A stretch of 64,000 bases of DNA from Anaeramoeba flamelloides (Eukaryota > Metamonada > Anaeramoebidae): contig JANTQA010000029.1 of the NCBI GenBank assembly GCA_027625915.1, positions 7,440,001 to 7,504,000 on the forward strand, given 5' to 3'. This document shows, one piece after another, positions 38,101 to 48,779 of the stretch. Every line of letters begins with the position of its first letter. Position 1 is the stretch's first letter. Both the position numbers and the translations under genes were made by a program. Under the pieces are notes generated by a model. It did not search any database, had not been told where the DNA came from, and saw only the letters and a list, made by a program, of their open reading frames with translations.

Positions 38101-38762
38101 CCTTTAAAAATTTCACAAATTAAAACCTTCTTATTTTTAAGGCCCAATTTGAAAAAGAAAAAGAAGGAAAATGAAGTAAAAATTTATTTGCCTTTTATTT
38201 TGCACATACCAGTATTGGAGAATGCTTGTTTAGCAAATTTCAATTTCATAAAATATAGCTTGGTTGATGAAAAAAAATTCTCAAGGGATGTGGTTCCTTA
38301 GAAGGGTCTGTATTTGTTTGAATCAAAAAAAATTGTTATAATTTGAATCAAAGTTAACACACATTTGCCAATAAAAATTAGTTCAAATTTAGATCACTTA
38401 AACAATGCCATCCTTATTCGTAATTAAAAATTATTCATAAACAGATTTCCTTAATCGTTTTCTAAAAAAATTGTTACTTCAAAAGTTAATGAGGAATAAT
38501 AAAAATAACCAGACACAAAAATAAAAAAAAAAAAAAAAGGAAAAAGAAATCAATAAAAAGCAAATCGAAAAATAAAAAGAAAAAAAAATTGCTGTTTATA
38601 AAATCAAAAAAAATATTACACTTTTCCAAATGCTTCAAAAGCTTTTGTTAAAGATTCGTTTGTTGAAGAAAAAGAAACGTTTCCAACATAAAGTTTTTTG
38701 TTTTCAATTTGTGGAATTTCTTCGCTTGTTTGTTCGGTAGTATTTTCAGGTTGGTCGGTCAT
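35115..38762 (-). CDS. Two-RRM RNA-binding protein with [YF]xxN repeat linker and KE-rich tail
   Basis: Four exons join in phase: 38762-38620, 36238-36058, 35885-35376 and 35267-35115 (TAA), giving 328 residues. Introns are 2381, 172 and 108 nt, with GTAATA, GTAAAT and GTAATA donors. RRM1 (about residues 23-98) has RNP2 KLYVGNVSF and RNP1 SLGFGFVEM. RRM2 (about 203-278) has LFVTNIPF and SRGFGFVEF. Between them, residues about 109-185 are rich in Tyr and Asn, with at least ten tandem [YF]xxN units (NYGTNYPTNYATNFAPNYAL), a prion-like composition that often drives condensation. The C-terminal exon is a charged tetrapeptide repeat of Lys/Glu with Ile/Thr (for example KKETEKEIKKEI). The start is taken at MTDQPENTTEQ; an in-frame ATG 48 nt upstream would add a hydrophobic leader unlike the family. 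The layout recalls two-RRM mRNP proteins, but the exact orthologue is not recognised. Confidence 0.88.
36239..38619 (-). other. 2381-nt intron of the two-RRM gene, splitting RRM1
   Basis: The intron cuts RRM1 in a Val codon (GT|T) between FGK and VEAIIVMRG. It has a GTAATA donor and an AAAAG acceptor. It contains a near-perfect inverted-repeat element at 37213-37595 and diverged repeat sequence at 36700-37100. No gene is seen. Confidence 0.88.
37213..37595. mobile_element. Near-perfect palindromic MITE (AACAATACACAAGT ends)
   Basis: The first about 55 bp starting AACAATACACAAGTGTAAAT match the inverted last 55 bp with one visible difference, and the inner halves remain inverted copies (TTGGTAAATACCAAT at 37371-37385 against ATTGGTATTTACTAA at 37427-37441). 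It lies in an intron of the two-RRM gene and looks young. Confidence 0.8.
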
Positions 38763-39369
38763 TAATCCAAGTAAAATAAAAAAAAATAAAATTTCGACTC
38801 CAAACCTCACTAATTTATTTGATTAGTCTTACCTCAAAAAATCCCCCAATAACATCTGTTATCTTTTGGTTGATGCTTTATCTCTACTTTCTTGAATTAA
38901 ATCAATTATTTCCTTTCGAATCATTAAGGTTAAGCTGAATGATTTATTATTTACTTTCACTAAGAGTTGCTTTATCCAGCTAATTGACACCAAAATTTAC
39001 AATTTGAATTCAACACCACACAAAGTTACCACAGTATTGTGGTTCATAAGTCGATTTTTATTTTCTTTTCCAAGATCTTCTAATTAACTTTTTCAAGGAA
39101 CTTTAGTTTGGAGTTCTTTATGTTAACATTTAATAATCATATTTCGCTTTAAATTAATTTATTTTAAACCTTTTATATTGTAATAATCTGACATAGTTGT
39201 AAATTTGCGAAGATTTTTAGAAAGACAAGAACCTAAGAAAAAATCGCTTTTATTCCTTACCAAGACAAAATTTTTACAAACTCTGATCATTTTTTGTCTT
39301 CGAATCCTATTCTTAATTTGAATAGATCCAAATGCTTTACTTCAAAAAATTTCCTTTTATTGTTTTCGT

Positions 39370-40616
39370 TTAAGGGATTAGCGTCTATCAAGGAGAAGCC
39401 GAGGAAAAAAGTATGTAGTTATTGGACCTATATCACATTAGTGCTACATGGTTCAAATTCCTCTAAAAAATCAATTAGTCAAGTAGTAATATTTGTTGAA
39501 ATCATCAATTAAAAATGATCTATGTACAGTGGCGTAAATAGACCGTGTTGACAACCTTTAACCCATTACTAAAAATTAACTCGTGTTTTTTTTTCAGACT
39601 TGGGTATTGGAAGACCAGAAGGCAATTGTATATTCTTGATTCAGATTCAAATTGACTTTTGAGGTTAGATTTTTGATTAGTCGAAATGGCTCAATTATAT
39701 TAAATGCTTTTGTTACAAAAATTTCATCACATTTACAAAATTTTAGAGATTAATGATTTTTTGATAAAAATTCAAAAAATGATCTTTTTATGTTCATTTT
39801 TTTGTCTAAAAAATTACATTTTAATCTTTCCAGTATCTTCATAATTCTTTTTTAAAATTTATTTATAGAACCCAATTTCTTGTTTCTATACTGCTTTCAT
39901 CCCATTGATTTGTTTCTTTTATTTTGACAGTAAGTCAATATTTTTTGCAAGAGTTAAATTTTAGTAATGGGTTCAAACAAAAAACATGGTTTATTTACAC
40001 CACTGTATTAGTAAAAAACCCAACAATTTCAGAATAAAATCTGCATTTTGCCATAAATTTAAAGGTTGAATTATCAATATTCAGACTACAAAGTCACAAA
40101 ATATCTTTCTTAATTTTGTGGCGAAATGTAGATTAGTCACTAAATAATTCGTTTTTTTTAAAAATTAAATAATTAACCAATAAATTTTTTTTGACAAATT
40201 ATTTCTCAAATCATGGAAATATATTGATAATACAATTACCTTTATCAAAAACAAACAAAACTAATCAGTCTTTGTATTTTTATGTTAATGATTTTTGAGT
40301 TAATCTTTGAAATTTAAAAATTATAAAAATAGTTATTTTTGGGAGTTCTAAATCCAAATTATTAACTACCAGAAGACTGTATTTTGGAGTTTCTATTTTT
40401 AGATTTGGAAAAATATTAAAAAAAATTTTTCCAAAATAAAACTTTTTTAATAGTGATCATTAGTAAAAAATGTTATAATTTATTGTTCCCATAAGATTTA
40501 TAATCGATTTTTTAGAGTCACAGAAACTATTTGAGCCATGGGACAATAATATCATTTACACCCAATTACAACATACTTTGATTCTAGAGAAATCTATGGT
40601 GGAGCTAATCCCTTAA
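39370..40616. mobile_element. Inverted-repeat element, TTAAGGGATTAGC family, copy 2
   Basis: It has exact outer ends TTAAGGGATTAGC (39370) and GCTAATCCCTTAA (40616). Its interior is homologous to the 12.5-kb copy in reverse orientation. It is interrupted by a separate TA-flanked MITE (39527-40005). Without that insert it is about 770 bp. No transposase is recognised. Confidence 0.78.
39527..40005. mobile_element. CAGTGGYGTAAATA MITE nested in another element
   Basis: A 479-bp element with inverted ends CAGTGGCGTAAATAGACC and (inverted) CAGTGGTGTAAATAAACC, flanked on both sides by TA. The terminal match extends about 48 bp to CCCATTACTAAAA. TA flanks fit a Tc1/mariner-type non-autonomous element. 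Confidence 0.82.
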
Positions 40617-40904
40617 AATTCTTGAAAATTTAAATTATAATCCCAAGAACTAAATTTTTCATTTTTTTTTAAACATAATAATTAATTACCTAATATTCAT
40701 TCTTTTCGAGGGTTATTGATAATCGAAAGATTAAAAGTATGACTATATTTTATTTGATTTTTGAATCTTTTCAAAAAAATAAAATTAATTCAAAATAATA
40801 ATTAAATAAATATTATCAAATAACTTTTTCTTATAAAAATGATTTTTTGTTTATACTCTGAATAATTGAAAAATAAATATACAACAATAGAATGCTGAGA
40901 TATG

Positions 40905-41130
40905 GACAAAAGGTAAATCATTGGAAATTTTGACAAAGTAGATAAAACAAATCAACTAAACCTTCTATTCTGACAATTTCTTTGAGACTTTGAAAAACAA
41001 TTAATAAATTATTTTTTCAAGAAGCACTTTGAATACTAAAAAGCAACGAGACACAGTCAAAAGTAAAAAATGTTATTTTCTGTTACCCTTTTGGAAAATG
41101 TTAAAAAGTGAAAATTTTGACTTTATGATT
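40905..41130. repeat. Inverted relative of the repeat at 31262-31475
   Basis: Read on the minus strand it gives ATAAAGTCAAAATTTTCACT near 41130 and GTTGATTTGTTTTATCTACT near 40945, matching the other copy. Confidence 0.65.
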
Positions 41131-41592
41131 GCAACTCGCCTAACTAACTCGAATTTTGCAATTTATTTTCAAAAATTGTGGGATTGTTTTTAAATATTAT
41201 TGTAATACAACTTTTAAAAATAAATAAAGTTCTTGAAATATTTTGAGCTTAAAATCTTATTTTTAAAGTTTATGAAAGCGTGAATTTACTTGATTAAAAA
41301 TAAACAATAAATTTCCTTCAAAGTTTAATTCCAACAAAAATAATTTTTTTTAAAATTTTAAATCAAGAGAAATCCAATGATTTATTTTTTTTTTTTTAAA
41401 AAAAAAAAAGATATAATAGATTGTATTTAATGTATTAATATTAAAGAAATATTAATAAAGATTTATTTTATAAATTATATGAATACCGATTTTGAAAATC
41501 AAATGCTTCAAAATATAAACAACAAAAAAAAATAAAAATGCATAATGATTAGTTATATTTATTCGATTTAAGTAATATTTAACTAATTATTA

Positions 41593-42448
41593 TTAATTCT
41601 TTTCTCTTTTTTGTTGTTGGTTCACCTCCTGTTCAAATTCAATTTCGAATTTAGGTTTCCCCTTTTTCCTTTTTTTTAATTTTTTCATTTTTTTTTCATA
41701 ATCATCATCAACTAAATCTTCCATGTCCCCTATTACAAAAAAAATAAATGTAAATATAAAAGTAAAAGAAAATAAAAATTAGAATAAGATTTACAAATAA
41801 TATTTTTAAAAAATCCCCCTTTTTTGTTTATTCGATTTCTTTTTAATGTAGATGTACTATATCAAATGATTTATAATTAAAGTTAATTACAAACATTGAA
41901 TTTATAAAATCTTGTTTCTAATTATTTTTTGAATAATTAAATTTTCAAATCGATAAATTTGTATTTTTTAAAGATTTTCTGAAATAACTAGAAAACGATG
42001 AGGGTTTATCAATTGTTAAATTGAAATCTCCTTCTCTGAAAGGTCTTTAGAACACTTTTAAATGGACATTATAAACTCTATTTCAAAAATTGTTACTCGC
42101 CTCGACTGAAATAATAAATTGAAAAAAAATATATTTTTTAATATTTCCTCTTCAACAACAAATTATTAAATCTGATTAATAATTCACCTTTCAATTATTA
42201 TAAACATATAAAAAAGCTGATATTTTTTTAAAAAAATAAAATAGAAAAACTAAAAAAAAAAAAAAGCGAATCTGAATTTTTGAAATGAGCATTACGAATT
42301 TTTTATTCATGAAATTTCACTTAAAAAAAGTTGAAAAATAAGATTTTTTGGTTAAAAATTAAATTCGTTTTAAAAGACATTACATAGTCTAAATTTTCTT
42401 AGTGATTATTTATCTTTTCGAAGATCTTTTTTTTTTTTTCCACATTGA

Positions 42449-42523
<75 letters not shown>

Positions 42524-45500
42524 TTTTCAAAAAAAAGAAAAAGAAAAAGAAGTAAAAAAAAGTAAAAATTTGCCAAATTAGAAAAAATGATTCTGATCTA
42601 AAAATTTGAAAATATTTTTTTGAAAGGTAAATAGGTATAAAACCTCAAAACAACTTCCATTTACATTATAAAGTGAGTTAAAATTTTTGAATATTTTTTT
42701 TTGAAATTGTTTTTTTGAGCAAAATAATTAGATTCATAGATGAAAAATAAAATCATTTTTTTTTTTTTCATTTTCAAAAAACGAAAAAAAAAAAAAAAAA
42801 AAACTAACAATTATCATTTTAAAAAAGTGTAAACAAAAAATTTTAAAAAACATTAATATAAATATTTAATGAATCAAACAGAACCATTTTGAGTGAGTTT
42901 ATTTAAAATTTTTGTAACTAACCCGATAAAATAAAAACAGTATATATATAGTTCATACTGCCATTTATAAAAAGTGAAATTCCAAAAAGTTTTAAAAAGT
43001 ATCTCAAATGAAGATTCAATAACTTAAGGGATTAGCTAGTACCAAATATTATTCTATAATTAAAATATGTTGTAATTAAACGTAAATCATATTTGATATA
43101 CACGGTTCGAACGACTCTAAATAATCAATTATAAATATTATTGAAAAAATAAATTATTAGATTTTTTACTCAAGATCAAAATCAAAAATTGTCATTATTT
43201 GTAAATTTTTTTTAAATTACTTTACCAAATGTAAAGATAAAAACAAAAATAAACCAATGTTATAATATTTAAAAATTAACATTTAGAACCATCCAAAGTA
43301 AAGATCTTTTCAATTTTTTAATTTTAAGATTTCCCCAATAATCATCAACACCACCAAACCTAAGATTGATAATAACTTTAGTTTCCTTTCGATGGTGCCA
43401 GTTATATTTTCAGTATATTTCTCAATATGTGAAAATAATTTGTCAAAAAATTCTAAATGTATAAAAGCCTAACATTTAAAAAATCTCAAAATTGATTTAT
43501 TTAATCTTTTTCTCAACTAATCTAGATTTAAAGACAAATTAAAGAAAGATATTTTTCAACTTTGAAGTCTGAATATTGATGATTTAACCTTTAGATTTAT
43601 CTTGAAATGCATTTTTTTTTTTTTTATTAACACAAAGGATCATTTTTAATTAATGAGATCATTTTCCAATTAATGAGGTAACCGATAAATAGTACTATTT
43701 TACCCATAGAATTTTTGGAGTCATTTGAATCATGGAGAACTAAAATGATTTACCATCAATAGCAAAATACTTTTATATTATAATTGCCAGGATGATGCTA
43801 CAGCTTTCAACGGAATGGTTTTGGGTGAATTTATTATTCATAAAAAATTGTTTTCACTTTTTGAAACCGACTCGGAACAATTTCTAATTTTTTTTTTATA
43901 ACTTTTTATTGAAATTAGCAAATTCACAGAACTGAATATTTTTATGAATTTTAAAGAAATTTAAAGATAAATTTCTAAAGATAATAAAAACAATTTTTTG
44001 TAATAATTTCCAATTTTTTTTTGAGCAAAAATTCGGATTTGGCTTTGAAGCATACAAACAAATTATATTTTATGATTTGAATAATAATTCATATTTTTTT
44101 CATCTTATTTAATTCACCTCAAATTTTTAATTCAGGATCTTTTAATTCAATTTATTTTTGACTTTATATTCACTTCTTTTCAATTAGCACATAAATAGTT
44201 TATTTGGTTTTTATAAATACAGTCTTTCCAAAGTTAGCGTGGATTTTTATATGAACCAACTTTTTAAATATATAGATCAGCACCAAAATTTGATTCTTAT
44301 AAAAATTCACGTTTGTCTTTGAACAGTTGAATGTTTCAATTCATTTGATTTATGAAAAATATAATATAATATATCAGATTTTCATTCATAGAATAGCCTA
44401 ACGATTTTCTTTCTTTTTCTTTCTTTTTTTTTTTTAATTTTTGATTATTAAAATTTGATAATAAAAAAACAAAAAATAAAAATCTAAAAAAATGACACTT
44501 ACATATTTTAGGAGTTTTACCCCACGACTCCATTTCGTTTTCTGCTTCTTCGTCAATAACAAATGTTGATCCACCAGTTTTTTCCTTTTCCTTTTCCTTT
44601 TCTTCTTCCTCTTCTTCATATTTAGCACCAATTTTGTCTAACATTTGTTCAAATTCTTCTTGATCAAAATTATAAAAGCCGTCATAAAGACCACTTTTTA
44701 ATCTATCCACCAATTCGTTATTAATAGATTTTTCAATTTTTGCAACTTCAAGTGCTCTATTTTCTCTTTTTCTTTCACGCCTTTCAACTTTTTTATTTAC
44801 TCTTACAAGTTTTGGTTGAACCTATAAATTTTTTTTGAAATGATAAATAATCAAAATATTATTAATTAAAAAAGGGAAATTAAAGAATGAAACTTGGTAA
44901 ATTTATTTTGAAATTTATTCAGTGATTTATATATTTTAAATAATCCAATATATATATATATATATATTTAAATTTTTTGGCCTTCTCTATTTATATTTTT
45001 ACATTTTTTGAAAGGAAAACTACACAGGTGTAAACATGGTGTCTCTGTTTTATAATATTGTAAAAGTTATAATGAGGATAAAAATAACTGAAAAGTAATC
45101 TGCAATTATGACAATTATGTTGGTTCCTTTTTTGGTATTTTCTCTATTTCCTTGAAATAAATAAATATAATGTTTTATTTTTCTTTTGTAATTGTTTCAT
45201 TTGTTATTGAATCTGAAAAATTCAAAATAAAGAGTATTTTTTTTTCTATTTAATTTAGGAAACCCTTATGATTCCTTTCAAAATTAATTCAATTGAAAAA
45301 TGAGTAGATCTTGAGATCTGGAGACTTTATTTTAAAAAGTCCTTGATTTTATAATAAAAATATGTTTATTTATTTTTCTAAAATTATTTCCCCCATTGAT
45401 TTATTTTCTGAAATTATGAAATCAAAAAAACCTTATTGACAGTCACTAATTGTTGATTAGAATTTCTAGCAAAAAAAGTTCAATATCAAATCGTTGATTT

Positions 45501-46580
45501 TAGGAATAAGAGTTCATAATTTCATTTTTTTTTTTGGAAAATTATCGAAAAAATATTTATCGATTTTTCAGAAATGAGTTGAATTGAGTTGTGGGTTATC
45601 CTTAAATTATAATACCTCAAGGTTTGTAGGCAATTAATTGTTTAATAAACCAAATGGATTTCATGAAAGATCAGGATAAAAAATGTGAAATAAATTCTTG
45701 GTTTAGCTTTATCTGCCAAAAAGAAAATAAAGAAATTAAGTGATTCTTTGTTTAATAGATATTTGAAAATTGTTTTACAAAAACACAAAGGGAACAGAAC
45801 AAAAAAATTCTTTAAATTTAAAAAAAGACTCTTTTTGTTATTTTTGTTGTTTGTCTAGCCCAAAAAGAAAGAAAGAAAAGGAAGAAATTTCAAATAGTAC
45901 CAAATACATTCAACACCTTTTTCTGTGAGTTTTCCTTTTTCAAGGAAGGGGGTGTTTGGTTTAATTTTTTTAGAAAGATCCTTTTTTAAAAGACAAAAAT
46001 TCTTCTTAAAAAATTACGTAATTTTTGTTTGAGATTTTTTATTACAAAAAAAAACACAAAAAAGAAAGGATCAACAAAAAAAAAGAAAAAAATTATTATT
46101 TACTGTCAATTTCATTCTTCTCATCCTCATAAGGTATTGGCGAATACGGGTTAGTCTTTGTTTTGCTTTGTTAATTGTCATTTTTGGGAAATATTGTAAT
46201 TTTTCATCGATCATTTTTAATGCATCAGAATATTTGTCTGGCAAGACAATTTTCTCCCACATTTTGTTTGGGGTGTGGATTCTTTCAATTGTTTTCATAT
46301 AAAGAAGACACTTCCCTCTGTGTTCAAGGACAGTGGCGTATTGTGAATTTGCTAAGGGACACAACTTTCTTCGGCAAATGCCACTCAAATTATATCTATT
46401 ACGACAAAATGTTTCTAATTTTGTTTTGGCTTTAAAACAACAAAAATTTTCTCCTACACAAGACCAGATAATCTATCGACATTTGAAAACAAAAAAGAAA
46501 GAAAAAAATATTCGTTAAAAAAAGAAAGTTTGTATGGTTGTTAACTTTTTTTGAAAAAAATTTACATCATCTTGGATCAT
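41593..46580 (-). CDS. MAK16: MAK16, 60S ribosomal subunit biogenesis factor
   Basis: Four exons join in phase: 46580-46566 (15 nt, MIQDD), 46472-46104, 44821-44503 and 41729-41593 (TAA), giving 279 residues (human about 300). Introns are 93, 1282 and 2773 nt, with GTAAAT, GTAAAT and GTAAGT donors and ATAG acceptors throughout. MAK16 acts in the nucleolus in early 60S assembly and 27S pre-rRNA processing. The match runs from MIQDDIIW through ETFCRNRYNLSGIC, LCPLANSQYATV and CLLYMKTIER to the basic VNKKVERRERKRENRAL and LYDGFYNF. Cysteines in FCCF, FCRN, GIC and LCPL fit a conserved metal-binding site. An acidic Glu/Lys stretch follows. The last exon ends in KFEIEFEQEVN, matching the human VEIEYEQE tail, which is why a 2.8-kb intron is accepted. 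Confidence 0.95.
42078..42695. repeat. Second copy of the 18.6-kb dispersed repeat, in a MAK16 intron
   Basis: It follows 18606-19173 along its length (shared blocks GAAATGAGCATTACG, TTCTTAGTGATTATTT, AATGATTCTGATC) with a 62-nt poly-A run where the other copy has about 15. Confidence 0.7.
43024..43811. mobile_element. Inverted-repeat element, TTAAGGGATTAGC family, copy 3 (in a MAK16 intron)
   Basis: The left end is TTAAGGGATTAGC; the right end is decayed (GATGCTACAGC) but the adjoining 120 bp still match the inverted terminal repeat (GAATCATG and the flanking pattern). An interior block at 43540-43620 matches 13050-13130. Confidence 0.65.
44822..46103 (-). other. 1282-nt intron of MAK16
   Basis: The donor GTAAAT follows RRMKLT and the acceptor TATAG precedes VQPKLVRVNKK, phase 0. 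The contents are AT-rich with a short TA microsatellite near 44949-44967. I see no gene or clear element. Confidence 0.88.
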
Positions 46581-47257
46581 CTCTTTAAAAAATTCGTAAA
46601 ATAAAAAAAAAAAAAAAAATGAATTTATTTGAATATTCAAATTAGATTTCAACTTATAGATCCTAAGAAAAATAAACACCATTTATCCACTTTTGTCAAA
46701 TAAGACTATGCTTTAAATCCCAAGATCTCAGTAATTTGTGGGTGTAATACTTTGGAAGAGGGGTTTTAATAATACTGATAAATTCAGTTCTATGGTTGCA
46801 CCAATTTTTAATTCAATTCCTAATTTAAAATTTGATCCAAATTGACTTGAAAAAAATTCAAAAGAATTATGATTTCCAAAATCAGCTAAATGATCCTTTC
46901 TTGAAATTCAAATAAATAAAAATCTGTTTTCCAAACAATCCAAAAAATTCACAAAGAAGGAACTTGAATTGATAAAAAGTCTTAGAGTTTTTTCATTTTC
47001 AGGGATTACAGAATGGGATTTTCGTAAATAATTCAGGTCTGCGTTGATCTAAGAAATTTCAAAATACAACTTTAAAAATTGGTGGCTAAAAGATATGAGA
47101 TTTCTATTCTGTTTTTGAGTATGTACTTAAAAATATTCTGAAAGTTTGTATTTTTTTGAATGGAAATTCGATCTATGTAATTGAACTTAAATACGATAAT
47201 AATACAACTACTCAATTCAATTTGTGAGTAGTTACCCTTAAAATGTTTTTATGAGTA

Positions 47258-47451
47258 CAGTCAGTTCCACTTATAAGAAACAAACTTTTAACAATCCTTA
47301 AGGCTTGGAAAAAATCTCAAATTAAGGCACATTTTTTAGGATTTTTTTTTTTACAAATTATTTTACTTGAATTTGAATTTAATACCTTAATTTGAGATTT
47401 TTTTTAAGACTTAAATTCGGTTGAAAGTTTGTGTCTTAAAAGTGGAACAGA
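47258..47451. mobile_element. CAGTCAGT-type foldback MITE
   Basis: It begins TA-CAGTCAGTTCCACTT and ends near GTGGAACAG. The two halves are inverted copies of the family sequence. The right terminus has lost its last bases. Confidence 0.8.
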
Positions 47452-47648
47452 TTTAATTTGAAAAATAAATTGAAAAAAAATTCACAAGTATAATGGAATA
47501 ACACTAATTTAATGTGTTTGGATATCATAAAATTGATTATCTTTAAAAATCATTTAATTAAATCTTGTCCATCAAATTTCTTTTGTTTATTAATCATAAC
47601 AACAAGAAATGGAGATCAAAAGTTTGACTGTTTCGTAATTTTTTTTAT

Positions 47649-47837
47649 AGTCAATTGCACTTTTAAGATACAAACTTTGAAGGAAAATTAAAGAACAAAA
47701 AAAATCCCAAATTAAGGCATAAAATTCAAATTCTAGTAAAATTATTATTAAAAAAAAATTCAAAATTTTTCTTAATTTGAGATTTAACTCTTCCTTAAAT
47801 TTCCTTCTATATTTGTGTCTTAAAAGTGGGTTTGACT
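47649..47837. mobile_element. Diverged CAGTCAGT-type foldback MITE
   Basis: It begins AGTCAATTGCACTTTTAAG and ends with AAAGTGGGTTTGACT. It has the family's palindromic plan and lies 200 bp from another copy, but is more diverged and so probably older. Confidence 0.7.
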
Positions 47838-48779
47838 TTATTTGGTTCAAAAAAAAAAACAAAAAAAGAATTGTCTTGATTGATTATTGGTGAAAAAAAG
47901 ATATAAAAAAATTGAAAATTGGATTAAACAGGGTTCTTAGAAGACATTTTTGATTGAACAGAAAATAAATTGTTTTTAGAGTTTTGTTTGTCAGACTATA
48001 GTTTGGTGTTTTTTAAATTTTCCAGGTAATAAACTTTACCAATATATTCCTCAATTTAGGTTATTAATAAATATAAAAGACTATTGTTACAAAGAAAAAC
48101 AAGGCCTATTCTCTTCAATTTATTGTTTAACATAAGCAAGAATTCAAAATTCCCATCGTTAAGTGATTTTTTTTTATGACCTTGAGACTCGATCTTAATC
48201 ATTAATGTTTTAACGATTTTAGATAGGTAAATTTTATTCTTCATTTTTGGGATCTTATGATATTTTGTGACCAAAACAAACCAAGTTTCTTTAAACTCTG
48301 TGATGAAATTAGTTTGGTTGTATATTCTTGAATTCTTGATCTGAAAACAACAAAAAATTTTAAGTATTTCATGTCTAAAAACATTTTTTATCATCTTATT
48401 ATATTAAATTCACAGCTTCATTGTGAACCAAATTACTTTTATTTTAGATTTCTAATTTAGTAATAAGCGCTTTTCCTTCAAAGATCTTTTGATAAAAAAA
48501 CATGAGATTCCTTCAACAAACAACTGATCTAAAATTTATTTTTATTTATTTCTCAATAAAAACCAAAAAAAAAAAACCAATAAACAAAACCCTAAACCGA
48601 TCACTTTATCAACCAAAACTTTCTTTGAAAAAAAAAAGAAAAGAAAACAGTATTTTAAAAGGGATTATCAGATTCCCCAAAAGCCTAATTTCAACACAAA
48701 TTTGTGATCGAAAACATTCAAAAAAACACAAAAAAATTTTTAGATTAAAAAACAAAATTTTTCTTTTGGAATAATCGAA

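Larger units (their letters stand above)
38763..41592. other. Intergenic region between the two-RRM gene and MAK16
   Basis: It is dominated by a TTAAGGGATTAGC-family element (39370-40616) with a second MITE inside it, followed by an inverted repeat copy at 40905-41130. No gene is seen. Confidence 0.6.
41730..44502 (-). other. 2773-nt last intron of MAK16
   Basis: The donor GTAAGT at 44502 follows TPKI and the acceptor AATAG ends at 41730. The split codon T|GG gives Trp in IWDMEDLVDDD. The intron carries a repeat copy at 42078-42695 with a 62-nt poly-A run (42455-42516) and a TTAAGGGATTAGC-family element at 43024-43811. No gene is seen. Confidence 0.88.
46581..48779. other. Divergent intergenic region between MAK16 and the sorting nexin
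   Basis: The two flanking genes are transcribed away from each other, so both promoters should lie here. Two CAGTCAGT-type foldback MITEs sit at 47258-47451 and 47649-47837. No promoter motif can be named in such AT-rich sequence. A 112-codon minus frame at 48056-48394 is unrecognised. Confidence 0.6.

Noticed and set aside
43100-43112. GGTTCGAAC resembling a tRNA B box
   Set aside because: No A box, acceptor stem or cloverleaf can be drawn around it, and the stretch belongs to a dispersed repeat.
48056-48394. 112-codon minus-strand frame with a good internal TTGTTTTCAG acceptor-like site
   Set aside because: No similarity to a known family could be recognised and no partner exon was found.
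48502-48774. 90-codon plus-strand frame ending just before the sorting-nexin ATG
   Set aside because: It is lysine-rich low complexity in the probable 5' leader, out of frame with the nexin, and does not look like a protein.
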